A stretch of DNA of 64,000 nucleotides. Source: Paraburkholderia megapolitana. GTDB lineage: Bacteria > Pseudomonadota > Gammaproteobacteria > Burkholderiales > Burkholderiaceae. The notes beneath the pieces were generated by a model. It did not search any database, was not told the origin of the DNA, and saw only the letters and a program-made list of their open reading frames with translations. The DNA lies in NCBI RefSeq assembly GCF_007556815.1, contig NZ_CP041743.1, forward strand, positions 124,001-188,000. The letters are read 5' to 3'. Made by a program: the position numbers and the translations under genes. This document shows, one piece after another, positions 17,582 to 26,195 of the stretch. Numbering within the stretch: position 1 is the stretch's first letter; each line of letters opens with the position of its first letter.

Positions 17582-17688
17582 TGCTTGCCTGATCCGGTTA
17601 ATTGCTGGTACTGGGCGATCGGTTCGGTACGTCGAAGGCGATTTCATGTGAGAATTTCCCATCCGTCCTCATTCGGCAGACCACGACC

Positions 17689-18789
17689 ATGAACATCCCC
17701 CATCACGACCGGCGCGATCTCACCCGCGAGATTCTCGACCTGATCGATCTGCGCCAGGTCTTCACCGACATTCACATCGAGCAGGACCGGCCGATCATGA
17801 TCAAGACGCCGCGCGGCTGGCTCGCGGTCGGCGAAGAGCCGGTACTGCTCGAGGAAATGGTGCCCACGCTCGAATCGATCGAGTCCGATTGGGAAAATTT
17901 CTTGCAGCACGGTGCGATCGATCGTCCGTTCGTGCTGACGCGTTGCCGGCTGCGCTGCAATATCTATCGCACGTACGGCGGTCGCAAACTGGTGATCTCG
18001 ATTCGTCGGCTGCCGTTGCAACCGCTCGCGCTCGACAAGCTTGGTCTGCCCGCTTACGTGCGCACGATGATCGAGAGTCCGAAGGGTCTGGTGCTGGTCA
18101 CCGGTCCGACTGGCTCGGGCAAGACGACAACGATTGCGTCGATGCTCGATTACATTAACCACACACGCAACGGTCATATCGTCACGATCGAGGAACCGAT
18201 CGAATACGAACTCGAAAGCCATACGTCGATCGTGTCGCAACGCGAAGTGCCGACCGATGCGCCGAGCTTTACGGCGGGTTTGCGTGAGGCGCTGCGGCAG
18301 AAGGCCGATGTGATCATGGTGGGTGAGATCCGCGATCCGGATACTGCTGAGACTGCTTTGCAGGCCAGTGAGTCCGGTCACCTGGTGCTTGCTACGATGC
18401 ACACCGGTAGCGCGGTTGGTACGCTCACGCGGCTGTTGTCGTTCTTTCCGCCCGAGCATCGTGAGCGCTATGCCACGTCGCTCGCTAATTCGTTGATCGG
18501 GGTGGTCTGTCAGTGTCTCGTGCCCACTCAGGACGGCGAGAACTTCGTGCTCGCCAGCGAGCTGCTGTTCAATAACAACCAGCAGATCAGTCCGATGCTC
18601 GTCGATCCGACCAAGGTGCCGTTGATCGGCGACCTGTTGAAGCGCAAGCACGACAACATGTCGCGGTTGCTCAACGAGCATCTGGCAAGTCTGGTTGCGA
18701 AGAACATCTGTACGGCGCGTGATGTGATGCGGACGACCTACAACCGGATGGAACTGCATGACATGTTGCAGGCGATCGTGCCGCGGTGA
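17689..18789 (+). CDS. pilT: PilT-type pilus retraction ATPase
   Basis: This 366-residue protein of the GspE/PilT family is divergent from sctC and alone on the plus strand inside the pilus locus. The Walker A is GPTGSGKTTT (about residue 139), followed by the Asp box and Walker B (ADVIMVGEIRDPDTAETAL) and a His box with LATMHTGSAV. There is no zinc-finger tetracysteine, which separates it from PilQ and GspE assembly ATPases. PilT ATPases depolymerise pilin and pull the fibre in. Plasmid R64 uses the name pilT for a lytic transglycosylase; the symbol here means the ATPase. ATG 17689 (MNIPHHDRRD) is chosen by similarity of the start; its ribosome site is weak. Confidence 0.88.
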   Translation: MNIPHHDRRDLTREILDLIDLRQVFTDIHIEQDRPIMIKTPRGWLAVGEEPVLLEEMVPTLESIESDWENFLQHGAIDRPFVLTRCRLRCNIYRTYGGRKLVISIRRLPLQPLALDKLGLPAYVRTMIESPKGLVLVTGPTGSGKTTTIASMLDYINHTRNGHIVTIEEPIEYELESHTSIVSQREVPTDAPSFTAGLREALRQKADVIMVGEIRDPDTAETALQASESGHLVLATMHTGSAVGTLTRLLSFFPPEHRERYATSLANSLIGVVCQCLVPTQDGENFVLASELLFNNNQQISPMLVDPTKVPLIGDLLKRKHDNMSRLLNEHLASLVAKNICTARDVMRTTYNRMELHDMLQAIVPR

Positions 18790-18811
18790 GTAGTGTGTGC
18801 TACGCGGCGAG

Positions 18812-18835
18812 TGCTGCGCGCTAACGCGCGCAGCA
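18812..18835. terminator. Bidirectional hairpin between pilT and pilS
   Basis: A perfect 10-bp stem, TGCTGCGCGC / GCGCGCAGCA with a TAAC loop, lies between the converging 3' ends of pilT and pilS. There is no T-run on either side. Position and perfection still favour a shared 3'-end structure. Confidence 0.55.
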
Positions 18836-18969
18836 TCTGCATCGTCAAGTAACAAGCCGCGTGTTTCCTCACAGCAGCAATGATGTTGCTGATGCAATGA
18901 GCCGTTCCGGATAACACGGAACGTCGCGGCGATACTTGACGATGCGTTCATAGTGGACTCAGCGAGCGG

Positions 18970-19539
18970 TTAGTTCGAAGTCCATGTGATGGTGTTGCCG
19001 TCACCAGGGCAAGCCGTTTCCGCGTCCGTAAGGCTGGGCGGAAGGGGGAGTATCGATGCAGTGGTGTTCGTCCCGATCGCCGCCCAGCTTCCGCCGGCAG
19101 TTACAGCACTGATGCACACAGCCTTCGGGACATTCGCAAATGCGATCGTGAACTGGGACGGGCTAGTGCCGGACACGGCAACCGTCACCGCGCCTCCCCA
19201 GCTATCCGTAGCAGCGCCAGTCCCGGCGGTAACTGCAAGGTCACCAGGAAATACGCCCGCCTGCGAAAGAATTGCGTTGCTGACACCGGTATAACCGGCC
19301 CCCTGCGTCATATACAGCTTCTTCACCCCTGTCTGAATCGCGTTAACCTGCTCCGCAACCGCATTCGACCCCGCACTGGTAAACGCCCCATTCAGCAGCG
19401 CCACCGCCCCAATCACAACAATCGCCGCAATACCCAGGTACGCAATCGCCTCCAGCAGCGACGCCCCCCGCTGTCCTTGCCGCGACACACGAGCGGCACG
19501 TATGCCGAGCCTGGAAGCCAGTTTCATTGTTTGTTGCAT
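18970..19539 (-). CDS. pilS: Type IVb major pilin PilS
   Basis: This 189-residue prepilin starts at ATG 19539 behind AGGAGA. A 24-residue basic leader ends SRQGQRG and is followed by ASLLEAIAYLGIAAIVVIGAV, the typical methylated hydrophobic helix of a pilin with cleavage before Ala. The body has a Cys pair (KAVCISAV and ETACPGDG) expected to close the C-terminal disulphide loop. The start fixes the leader length; longer upstream in-frame sequence is not needed. PilS forms the shaft, and PilV at 10363 is the minor tip subunit. Confidence 0.88.
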   Translation of the reverse strand: MQQTMKLASRLGIRAARVSRQGQRGASLLEAIAYLGIAAIVVIGAVALLNGAFTSAGSNAVAEQVNAIQTGVKKLYMTQGAGYTGVSNAILSQAGVFPGDLAVTAGTGAATDSWGGAVTVAVSGTSPSQFTIAFANVPKAVCISAVTAGGSWAAIGTNTTASILPLPPSLTDAETACPGDGNTITWTSN

Positions 19540-19636
19540 GGTGCTCTCCTCGATAAACACAAATAACCGCTGCCGGCGGGTGCCCCGCCCGTCCGGCTTC
19601 CATGCAGCAACGCTGCATGACGATTGATTACCGCGC

Positions 19637-20713
19637 TCAATGCATCGAGCGAGACATGGCGGCAATTTCCTGCTGAATCCCGAAGAAGCCGGTAATCAGC
19701 CATGACAAAACCAGTGCCAGCGTGATGATCGCCACGCCGTTCACCACACGCATCTGCGCCTCGATGATCGTGACGCCTTCCTGCATCCATTCGTCTGCGA
19801 GCGACTGCAGGGCTTCCGCAAACCCTTTGTATTCCGCATACACACACAGGTCGTCGACAATCTCTTCCGACGGAAAACCGTAACCCGTGGTCTTCATCGC
19901 TTCGCCGACGTTCAACCCTGACTTGACGCCAAACAGCACGTCGTCGATGCGCTGACGCAACCACGGTTTCGCGTTGTCCGCAAGCCGGGTCAGCGATTTC
20001 TCGACGGTGAAGCCCGCGGCCTGCAACGAAGAAAACGCCACCAGAAACCCGCAACCAACGACTAACCGGTACACCGAATACGGCGGAAACCGATCGAGCA
20101 CGACGCGCACATTGCCGGCCCAGCGCGGCATCGAATAGAACAACGCGACCAACGCCAGCGCCACCGCAATCACGCAATAGATCATCCCGCTCTGCACGAA
20201 ACGCGACATCGTGTAGAGCGAATGCGCGACGCCATGCCAGCGGTCCGGACTGACGATCGACGCGAAACGTGGAATCACCAGCTTGCCGAACAGAAACAGG
20301 TAGCCGAGCGTCATGACGAAAATCACGGTCGGATAGATCAGCCCGCCGACAATCGCAAAGCGAATCTTGCGTCCCGACATCACGACGCCGGACACCATCT
20401 GCAACGCGACCTCAAGGCGACCCGACTGTTCGCCGGCCATCACGATCATCTGTTCGGTGTGCGGCACCCACCACTCCATTGCTTCCGACAACATGCCGCC
20501 GTTCTGCACCACACGTCGCCAGTCGGTGAGCGTCACGGCATCGGGTTCGTTCGGCTTGCGGCCTTCGTGCGACGCGCGAAATTCGAGTTCCTCGAGCACC
20601 TTGAGCAGCGGCAAACCGTTGCTGATCATCTTGGCAATCTTGCGATAGAGCCGCAGCCGCACCTGGGTCGTGAACTGCAGGCGCGCCCAGGTCCGATAAA
20701 CATCAACCGCCAT
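19637..20713 (-). CDS. pilR: Type IVb pilus inner-membrane platform protein PilR (GspF family)
   Basis: This 358-residue protein has two GspF-type cytoplasmic helical repeats and three to four hydrophobic helices (around IRFAIVGGLIYPTVIFVMTL, GMIYCVIAVALALVALF and the C-terminal IITLALVLSWLITGFFGI). It anchors the assembly ATPase PilQ at the membrane. The start at 20713 overlaps the end of pilQ by 11 bases, which supports both gene ends and suggests translational coupling. GGNLS-like sequence is replaced by NGGMLSEAMEWW in the first repeat. Confidence 0.88.
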   Translation of the reverse strand: MAVDVYRTWARLQFTTQVRLRLYRKIAKMISNGLPLLKVLEELEFRASHEGRKPNEPDAVTLTDWRRVVQNGGMLSEAMEWWVPHTEQMIVMAGEQSGRLEVALQMVSGVVMSGRKIRFAIVGGLIYPTVIFVMTLGYLFLFGKLVIPRFASIVSPDRWHGVAHSLYTMSRFVQSGMIYCVIAVALALVALFYSMPRWAGNVRVVLDRFPPYSVYRLVVGCGFLVAFSSLQAAGFTVEKSLTRLADNAKPWLRQRIDDVLFGVKSGLNVGEAMKTTGYGFPSEEIVDDLCVYAEYKGFAEALQSLADEWMQEGVTIIEAQMRVVNGVAIITLALVLSWLITGFFGIQQEIAAMSRSMH

Positions 20714-22532
20714 GGCCTTCCCCGCCTGCGACAAAGAGCCCACGCTCGGCGTCCGATGCCGGTGGCAGCGGTCCAACCACGCGTTCGGCCATACGTGGAT
20801 CGACGAGCCCTGCCGCGACCTTCTCGACCGCGTGCTGCGCAACGGTCTGACCACCCATTTCACGGAGCCAGTATTCGTGCGCGGCGTTCTTGCGACCTTC
20901 GCGCAGCAGTTCGCTAAACGTCGTGTCGGTGCGGATCACCTCTGCAACGACGGTCCGGCCCACCGTGCCGTGACCGCAATGCGGACAACCAGGACCCGCC
21001 ACCCGCACCTGATCGAAGCGCGCGCCGACCGCACGCTTCACGCGCCCGACCAGCGCCGGATCGAGCGTATGCATCACGTCGGCGAACGGCTGCGCACAGT
21101 GTTGACACAGCAGCTTGACGAGACGCTGGCTGATGAGGCCGGTAACCAACGTTTCATCGGTCACCATCGACAGCGGCAAGCCTAGATCGGTCAACCGGTC
21201 TGCAATCGCAATCGCGCTGTTGGCGTGCACGGTGGTCCACACCTGGTGGCCCGTCATCGATGCGCGCAACGCGCTCTGTGCCGAAGCGCGATCGCGCATT
21301 TCGCCGATCATGATGGTGTCGGGATCGAGCCGCATCGCGTTGGCGATCGCCGCCGCGAATGCGGTGGAACGGGCCTCTTCGCTGTTCGCATTGACGACCG
21401 GCGTCTGCACCGCACCCGTGATCGGATATTCGACCGGGTCTTCCACCGTGATCACGTGGATCGATCCGGCCATGTCGCGAATCAGGCTTGCGAGCACGCG
21501 TTGCAATGTCGTCGATTTGCCCGAACCAGTCGGCCCGCTGATGATGTTCATGCCGTGCGGCTGCTGCTTGAGCAGTTCGATCATCTCCGACTGCCGCGCG
21601 GTAAAGCCGAGATCTTCGAGCGCAATGGTTTCGCCTGCGTCGTTGTAGAGCAGCCGCATCACCATCACACTGCCGACGCTGGTCGGCGCTGTAGCAATCC
21701 GCACGCCGAACAGTCGCTCAGGCAGTTTGTCGCGATCGCCGATGCTCGCGTCCTGGCGCTCGTTCGGCTTGTAGGTGTTGTCCGATACGCTGGCCATCGC
21801 CGAATACAGCGTGGCGAGCAGTCGTTCGCCGTACTCGCGTGTCTGTTCGCTGATGCGGATCAGTTCGTTGTGAATCCGGAACAGGATCTCCGTACTGAAG
21901 CGGTTCACGCGAATGTGGATGTCGGATGCACGCTCGGTGCAGGCGCGGGAAATCAGGTTCTTGGCGACCACCTGCATCTGCGTGTGATCGACGCGTTCGC
22001 CGGTGCCGTCGCGGCGCCGACCCTGGTACGAGCGTCGCACGATATCCAGACTGGCGAGCCGCGTCGAGTAGCGATAGTTGAGCCGTTCGAGCCGCGCGCA
22101 ATACGACAGCACGAACGGATTCATGTCGTGCCCTTCCGCCACTAGCAGTGTGCCGTCGTCGAGCAGGCAGAGGAACTTGCGCTCTTCGGCACTCGCCGCA
22201 TATTCGCCGGCATCCGACAACGGTCGCGCGGCGGGTCGCGGCACTGCTTCTGCGCGCGGTTGCACCGGCACCTGCAACGTGGTCTCCACGAGGTTCTGCT
22301 CGGGTAGCGCAACCGGCAACTGAGCCAGCAGATCTTCGGGCGCCGGGGCAGTCGAAACCGGCGGCTTGAGCAACTCGCTGCCGTCCGGTTTCTGCACCTT
22401 CGCCACAGCCGGCGACAACAGCGGCGTCACGACCGACGACGGCGATGGTGACGGCGAAGCCGACGTGGCAGATGTTCCCGGTGAGACGACGTGTTTCTTC
22501 GAAGAACCGGAGGAATACAGCGGAGTAGCCAT
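20703..22532 (-). CDS. pilQ: Type IVb pilus assembly ATPase PilQ (GspE/PilB-like)
   Basis: This 609-residue secretion ATPase has a Ser/Pro-rich N-terminal region (about 1-100), an N2 domain, Walker A GPTGSGKSTT, an Asp box and Walker B (DPDTIMIGEMRDRASAQSAL), a His box (TTVHANSA) and a C-terminal metal-binding pair of CxxC (CQHC and CPHC). The tetracysteine marks it as the extension ATPase, in contrast to the PilT-like gene at 17689. The ribosome site GGGAGATAA precedes ATG 22532 and contains the restored pilP stop codon. Confidence 0.93.
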   Translation of the reverse strand: MATPLYSSGSSKKHVVSPGTSATSASPSPSPSSVVTPLLSPAVAKVQKPDGSELLKPPVSTAPAPEDLLAQLPVALPEQNLVETTLQVPVQPRAEAVPRPAARPLSDAGEYAASAEERKFLCLLDDGTLLVAEGHDMNPFVLSYCARLERLNYRYSTRLASLDIVRRSYQGRRRDGTGERVDHTQMQVVAKNLISRACTERASDIHIRVNRFSTEILFRIHNELIRISEQTREYGERLLATLYSAMASVSDNTYKPNERQDASIGDRDKLPERLFGVRIATAPTSVGSVMVMRLLYNDAGETIALEDLGFTARQSEMIELLKQQPHGMNIISGPTGSGKSTTLQRVLASLIRDMAGSIHVITVEDPVEYPITGAVQTPVVNANSEEARSTAFAAAIANAMRLDPDTIMIGEMRDRASAQSALRASMTGHQVWTTVHANSAIAIADRLTDLGLPLSMVTDETLVTGLISQRLVKLLCQHCAQPFADVMHTLDPALVGRVKRAVGARFDQVRVAGPGCPHCGHGTVGRTVVAEVIRTDTTFSELLREGRKNAAHEYWLREMGGQTVAQHAVEKVAAGLVDPRMAERVVGPLPPASDAERGLFVAGGEGHGG

Positions 22533-22537
22533 GATGC

Positions 22538-23151
22538 TTATCTCCCTGGCATGGGGATGGTCGGAATCGGTGACATGCCATTACGCATCCCCCCGTTGCG
22601 ACCATATTCGACTGCGTCCCTGAGGACGAGACCGTCAGCGTATTGCGCATACCGTGACTGTCGATCACCACGATGCCGGGACGGATCGACACGACGCGCA
22701 TTCCGTTCGACAACGTGTCGCCGGCATGCACGTCGACCTCGCTACTGTTGTTCACGTTGAGCGTCGCCATCATCGTATGGCCCAGACCCTGGGTCGCGAT
22801 CACGGCCACTTCGTCGTTCGTGACTGCGCGGCCCATTTTGCTGAGCGCTTCCTGGCGCTCGGCGACCTGGGTCTGCACGTCGAGTTTCTTCAGTTGTGCG
22901 TTCAGGATGACGGTGTCCTCCTGCAGGCCCATCAGTTCCTGCGCGGCCGCGAGCGCGGCCGGCGACGGTGCGGTATCGACTGCCGCAGGCGCCGCGGAGG
23001 TTGTCCCGGCAGCCACCGCTCCCGATGCGGCACGCGGGTTCGCTGGCTTGCTCGTGGTCGGTGCGGGCGCGGTCTGCGCACTGGCGAACGCCGGCCACGC
23101 GAGACAGCAGACGAGCGCCCAGTTACGGAGCGAACGGTCGTTATTGTTCAT
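22538..23151 (-). pseudogene. pilP: Type IVb pilus protein PilP, apparent single-base frameshift near the 3' end
   Basis: ATG 23151 follows AAGGAG and encodes a signal peptide (MNNNDRSLRNWALVCCLAW...), an Ala/Thr/Pro-rich segment, a coiled region and the PilP core (DTVILNAQLKKLDVQTQVAE ... GMRVVSIRPGIVVID). The frame does not stop where expected. It continues for about 290 codons of Arg/His-rich read-through antisense in character and overlapping pilQ. Adding one base in the six-C run 22589-22594 gives an ending GGMRNGMSPIPTIPMPGR and a TAA at 22540-22538 inside the pilQ ribosome site. The natural protein is then 204 residues. Sequencing error is the first suspicion. Programmed slippage on the G run is an alternative. 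Confidence 0.78.
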
Positions 23152-24415
23152 ATACCACTCCTTCAACAGTCCATTGCCCCGGCCGGTACGACAGCGTGTC
23201 CAGCCGCACACCAGGCTCGTCCAGATAACTCATCACGTTGCGCGGAGACAGTTCGCCGAGCTGCGCGGAAAACCGCCATGCCTGCCACGGCGGCACATCG
23301 GCCGCTACTTGTCCGTTGGCCATCGGCCGCTGCAGCGCGAAACGCAGCGGAACGCCCAGCAACTGGAACGCGGACAGCAGACGAACCCGCACGCCGTGCA
23401 CGCCGACAATCGATTCGTCTCCCGCGGCCGGCAACGAGAACGGTGTGACAAGCGACGCATGGTCGCCGTTGACATCGGTTACCGCACGCGGTTCGGCCGC
23501 GAGCAGGATCGCCACGTTCGAATCGCTGCGCGACCAGCTATATGAAACGCTGCCCGAATTGCAGGTGTAATTGTCGAGTTGCCAGCCACCGGGGCCGACC
23601 ATCTCGAAGTGATCGAGGCAGTAGCGCGTAAATGTCGACGGCAGCGGAGCACTCGCCCACGGGTGCACGGGTGGCGGTTTGCTGAGCGCGGTCGATGGAT
23701 GCAGCAGCAACTGCTGACGCGCGAAGTCGAAGGCACGTTCGCGTTCGATGTTCTGCCGGTACGCGCGATACAGCAGCCCCGCGTACAGCAGCCCGATGAT
23801 CAGCACACCAGTGCCGGCGACAAGCGCGAGCCTGCGCCGCTGCACCTTGTGCGATACCGGTACGAGATTGAGCCAGCCCGGCAGACGCGGCTTGCCGCCG
23901 CGTCGCGGAATCATGTCCTCGATGCGGCGCGGATAGAAATTGTGGAAGCCTTGCGACTCGATGCTCGGGTCGCCGATTACGACGTTCCAGCCGCCAAGAC
24001 TGTAGTCGCCATGCAGGCGCTCGAAGACTTCATCGCTCGTGCCGATCCAGTCGCCGTTCGGCAGAAACGCACCGTCACGTACCGCGAAATAGGCCCAGCG
24101 TCCGTCCGGCAGACTGAATGCGCCAAGCCAGTTCGGTGCCGGTTGCTGACGACCTTCGTAGAACGCGCCTTCTGTCGCGATCGCTTTCGACACCATTGCG
24201 CCAAGCGACGGCAAACCGAACTGCGCGCCTTCGCGCGTGCTCGCAAAACCGGCGCCCGCGAAGCTGCGATCGATGCGCAGCACCATCGCATCGAAGTTCA
24301 GCCGGGTCGCGAGTTCGATCGCTTCGGTGCGCAGTTCGTGCCGCCGCGATAACGATTGCCAGAACAGACCGCAGACAAAGCGATAGCGGTCGATCTGGAT
24401 GATTTGCGTCGCCAT
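23141..24415 (-). CDS. pilO: Type IVb pilus accessory protein PilO
   Basis: This 424-residue bitopic inner-membrane protein has a cytoplasmic N-terminal part with RRIEDMIPRR, a transmembrane helix at about residues 196-216 and a periplasmic C-terminal domain with a Cys pair (RYCLDHF and NYTCNSG). This layout fits PilO of R64-like pili, which is unrelated to type IVa PilO. Its end overlaps the pilP start by 11 bases and it follows pilN by 25 bases. Confidence 0.85.
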   Translation of the reverse strand: MATQIIQIDRYRFVCGLFWQSLSRRHELRTEAIELATRLNFDAMVLRIDRSFAGAGFASTREGAQFGLPSLGAMVSKAIATEGAFYEGRQQPAPNWLGAFSLPDGRWAYFAVRDGAFLPNGDWIGTSDEVFERLHGDYSLGGWNVVIGDPSIESQGFHNFYPRRIEDMIPRRGGKPRLPGWLNLVPVSHKVQRRRLALVAGTGVLIIGLLYAGLLYRAYRQNIERERAFDFARQQLLLHPSTALSKPPPVHPWASAPLPSTFTRYCLDHFEMVGPGGWQLDNYTCNSGSVSYSWSRSDSNVAILLAAEPRAVTDVNGDHASLVTPFSLPAAGDESIVGVHGVRVRLLSAFQLLGVPLRFALQRPMANGQVAADVPPWQAWRFSAQLGELSPRNVMSYLDEPGVRLDTLSYRPGQWTVEGVVYEQ

Positions 24416-24440
24416 GATGGAGGTATCGCTCCGTGCCGGC

Positions 24441-26195
24441 TCAGGCGCCGTTCGTCGTGACCGGCGTGATCAGGATCACGATCACCTCGCGCGAACGCTG
24501 TGCGTTATAGCCGCCACCGAACAGGTAGTTCGAGGGCGTGAGCGTGCCGTTCTGGCTTCCGTTGTCGACCACGCCTTCGTAGCCGCCGATCACCAGTGTC
24601 TGGCCCGACTTCATTGACACACGCTGCAAGAAATTGCGCGTGTCGATGGTCGGCAACTGGATCGTCTGCTGGTTCGCGCCGACGCCGCTGCTGGCGTTCT
24701 GCAACAGCTCCAGCGTCGAAATGTTGGTGTAGAACTGCATCATCACCGTGCCGTCGTCGAGGATGTGCGGCAGTAGCGTCAGGTTGAAGCCGGTCGTCAC
24801 GCTACCCGGCGTGAGCGAGGTCTGGCTGCCGACATTCGCGGTGTTGGTGGTCGATACCGATGCCAGATAGGTTGTCATGGTGGCAACCTGCACAGGCACC
24901 GGCTGGTCGTTGAGCGTCGTCACCGACGCTGACGTCTTGCGCCGCACCGTGCCCTGACCGGACAAAGCAGTGATCATCGCGGTGGTCGCGTTCGCGCGGC
25001 TGTTCGGCGTGAGAACCGAGGCCGACAGCTCCGAGTTCGCTTGTGAGACCGGGTTGGTGGTCAGCCCCTGGAACAGATTGTTGCCGAACGTGAACCTCGT
25101 GCCGAGCGCCTGATAAACCGCGCTCCAGTTGATGCCGTAGCTGTCGCCGGCAGACAGCGTGACTGATAGCACCGTGACGTTGACGAGTATCTGCCGGGAC
25201 AGCACGCGGTTCTGCTGGTCCATGAACTCGCCCACCCGGGCGAGCACGTCCGGTGTATCGGTCACCGTGATCGAGCCGGTGCCCGGAGACGTGACGACGG
25301 AACCGGCCGGCGACAGCATCGTCTTGATCGTCGCATTCAGGCCGGTGTACACCGACAGCTGTGCTTTCATCGTGGTATTGGCCGTGTTGTCGGATGAGAC
25401 TGACGGCGTCGAGCCGGACCCGCCGCTGCTGCCGCTGCTGCCACCGCTTGCACTACCGCTTCCGCCACCGCCACCTCCACCGCCTCCGCTCGATCCGCTG
25501 CTGCTCGAGCTGCTGACCACATTCGCATCGAGCTTCGAATCGCCCGGAATCGCCGACACCTGAAACACGCGCGTTTCGGTATAGAAGAATTCGATCGAGC
25601 CGTTCGCGTACTTCCAGAACACACCGAAGCGCGCACTGGCCGCATCGAGCAGACCGCGCAAATCGCCATGCGGGTAGACGATATGGACCGCCGACAGATC
25701 CGGTGCCATCGCTGCACCGCGAGCGCCGCCCGTCGACGACCCCTGCATCATCCCGGCTGGTAACGGCGGCAAGCCCGGATAGGTCGCGCTCGTTGCAGCT
25801 CCTGTCGACGAACCGCCCTGGATGGCTTGCATCACCGCACTCTCGGTCCCCGGTGCGACCTTCGCCGGGATGTTCGTCATGCGCGTGATGCGGTCGGCGA
25901 ACGCGCGCAACGAATCGACGGTACCGTCAAAGCTGGCCGGTTCGTTGAATACACCCGGCAGCGTGGTCGACGAGGCGAGCTTGAGCGTATTGCCTGACAG
26001 CCACAACCCGTCGCTCGTGACGACCGCGTCGGTGTCGTGCTCGCGGTTATCGCCGCGATTAACGCCGTCGAGCAAACCCTGCTGGCGCTTCATATCCGCC
26101 TGCGTGTCATGCTGGACGTTCTGAAGTAGACCGGTACACCCGGCCAGCACGCAAAGCGATACGCCGATAACGGCAACCTGGCGGAGTACGCGCAT
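24441..26195 (-). CDS. pilN: Type IVb pilus secretin lipoprotein PilN
   Basis: This 584-residue secretin has a lipoprotein signal ending LAGC (Cys at residue 20). A stretch of Gly/Ser residues (around 230-265) separates the N domains from the pore domain, which has GSITVTDTPDVLARVGEFMD, the VTLNDQPVPVQV strand and the C-terminal signature QRVSMKSGQTLVIGGYEG. ATG 26195 overlaps the pilL stop (TGATG). An in-frame TTG three bases upstream is less likely. This is the pilus secretin, distinct from the two SctC-type genes nearby. Confidence 0.93.
   Translation of the reverse strand: MRVLRQVAVIGVSLCVLAGCTGLLQNVQHDTQADMKRQQGLLDGVNRGDNREHDTDAVVTSDGLWLSGNTLKLASSTTLPGVFNEPASFDGTVDSLRAFADRITRMTNIPAKVAPGTESAVMQAIQGGSSTGAATSATYPGLPPLPAGMMQGSSTGGARGAAMAPDLSAVHIVYPHGDLRGLLDAASARFGVFWKYANGSIEFFYTETRVFQVSAIPGDSKLDANVVSSSSSSGSSGGGGGGGGGSGSASGGSSGSSGGSGSTPSVSSDNTANTTMKAQLSVYTGLNATIKTMLSPAGSVVTSPGTGSITVTDTPDVLARVGEFMDQQNRVLSRQILVNVTVLSVTLSAGDSYGINWSAVYQALGTRFTFGNNLFQGLTTNPVSQANSELSASVLTPNSRANATTAMITALSGQGTVRRKTSASVTTLNDQPVPVQVATMTTYLASVSTTNTANVGSQTSLTPGSVTTGFNLTLLPHILDDGTVMMQFYTNISTLELLQNASSGVGANQQTIQLPTIDTRNFLQRVSMKSGQTLVIGGYEGVVDNGSQNGTLTPSNYLFGGGYNAQRSREVIVILITPVTTNGA

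Noticed and set aside
17582..17688. PIP box before sctC
   Set aside because: Only single TTCG/CGAA half-sites were found in the sctC-pilT gap. None are spaced 16 bp apart, so direct HrpB/HrpX control of sctC is not supported.
21718..22537. A 497-residue PilP with a long Arg-rich tail
   Set aside because: The tail overlaps pilQ in another frame and has the composition of shadow translation. A one-base correction at 22589-22594 gives a normal PilP end.
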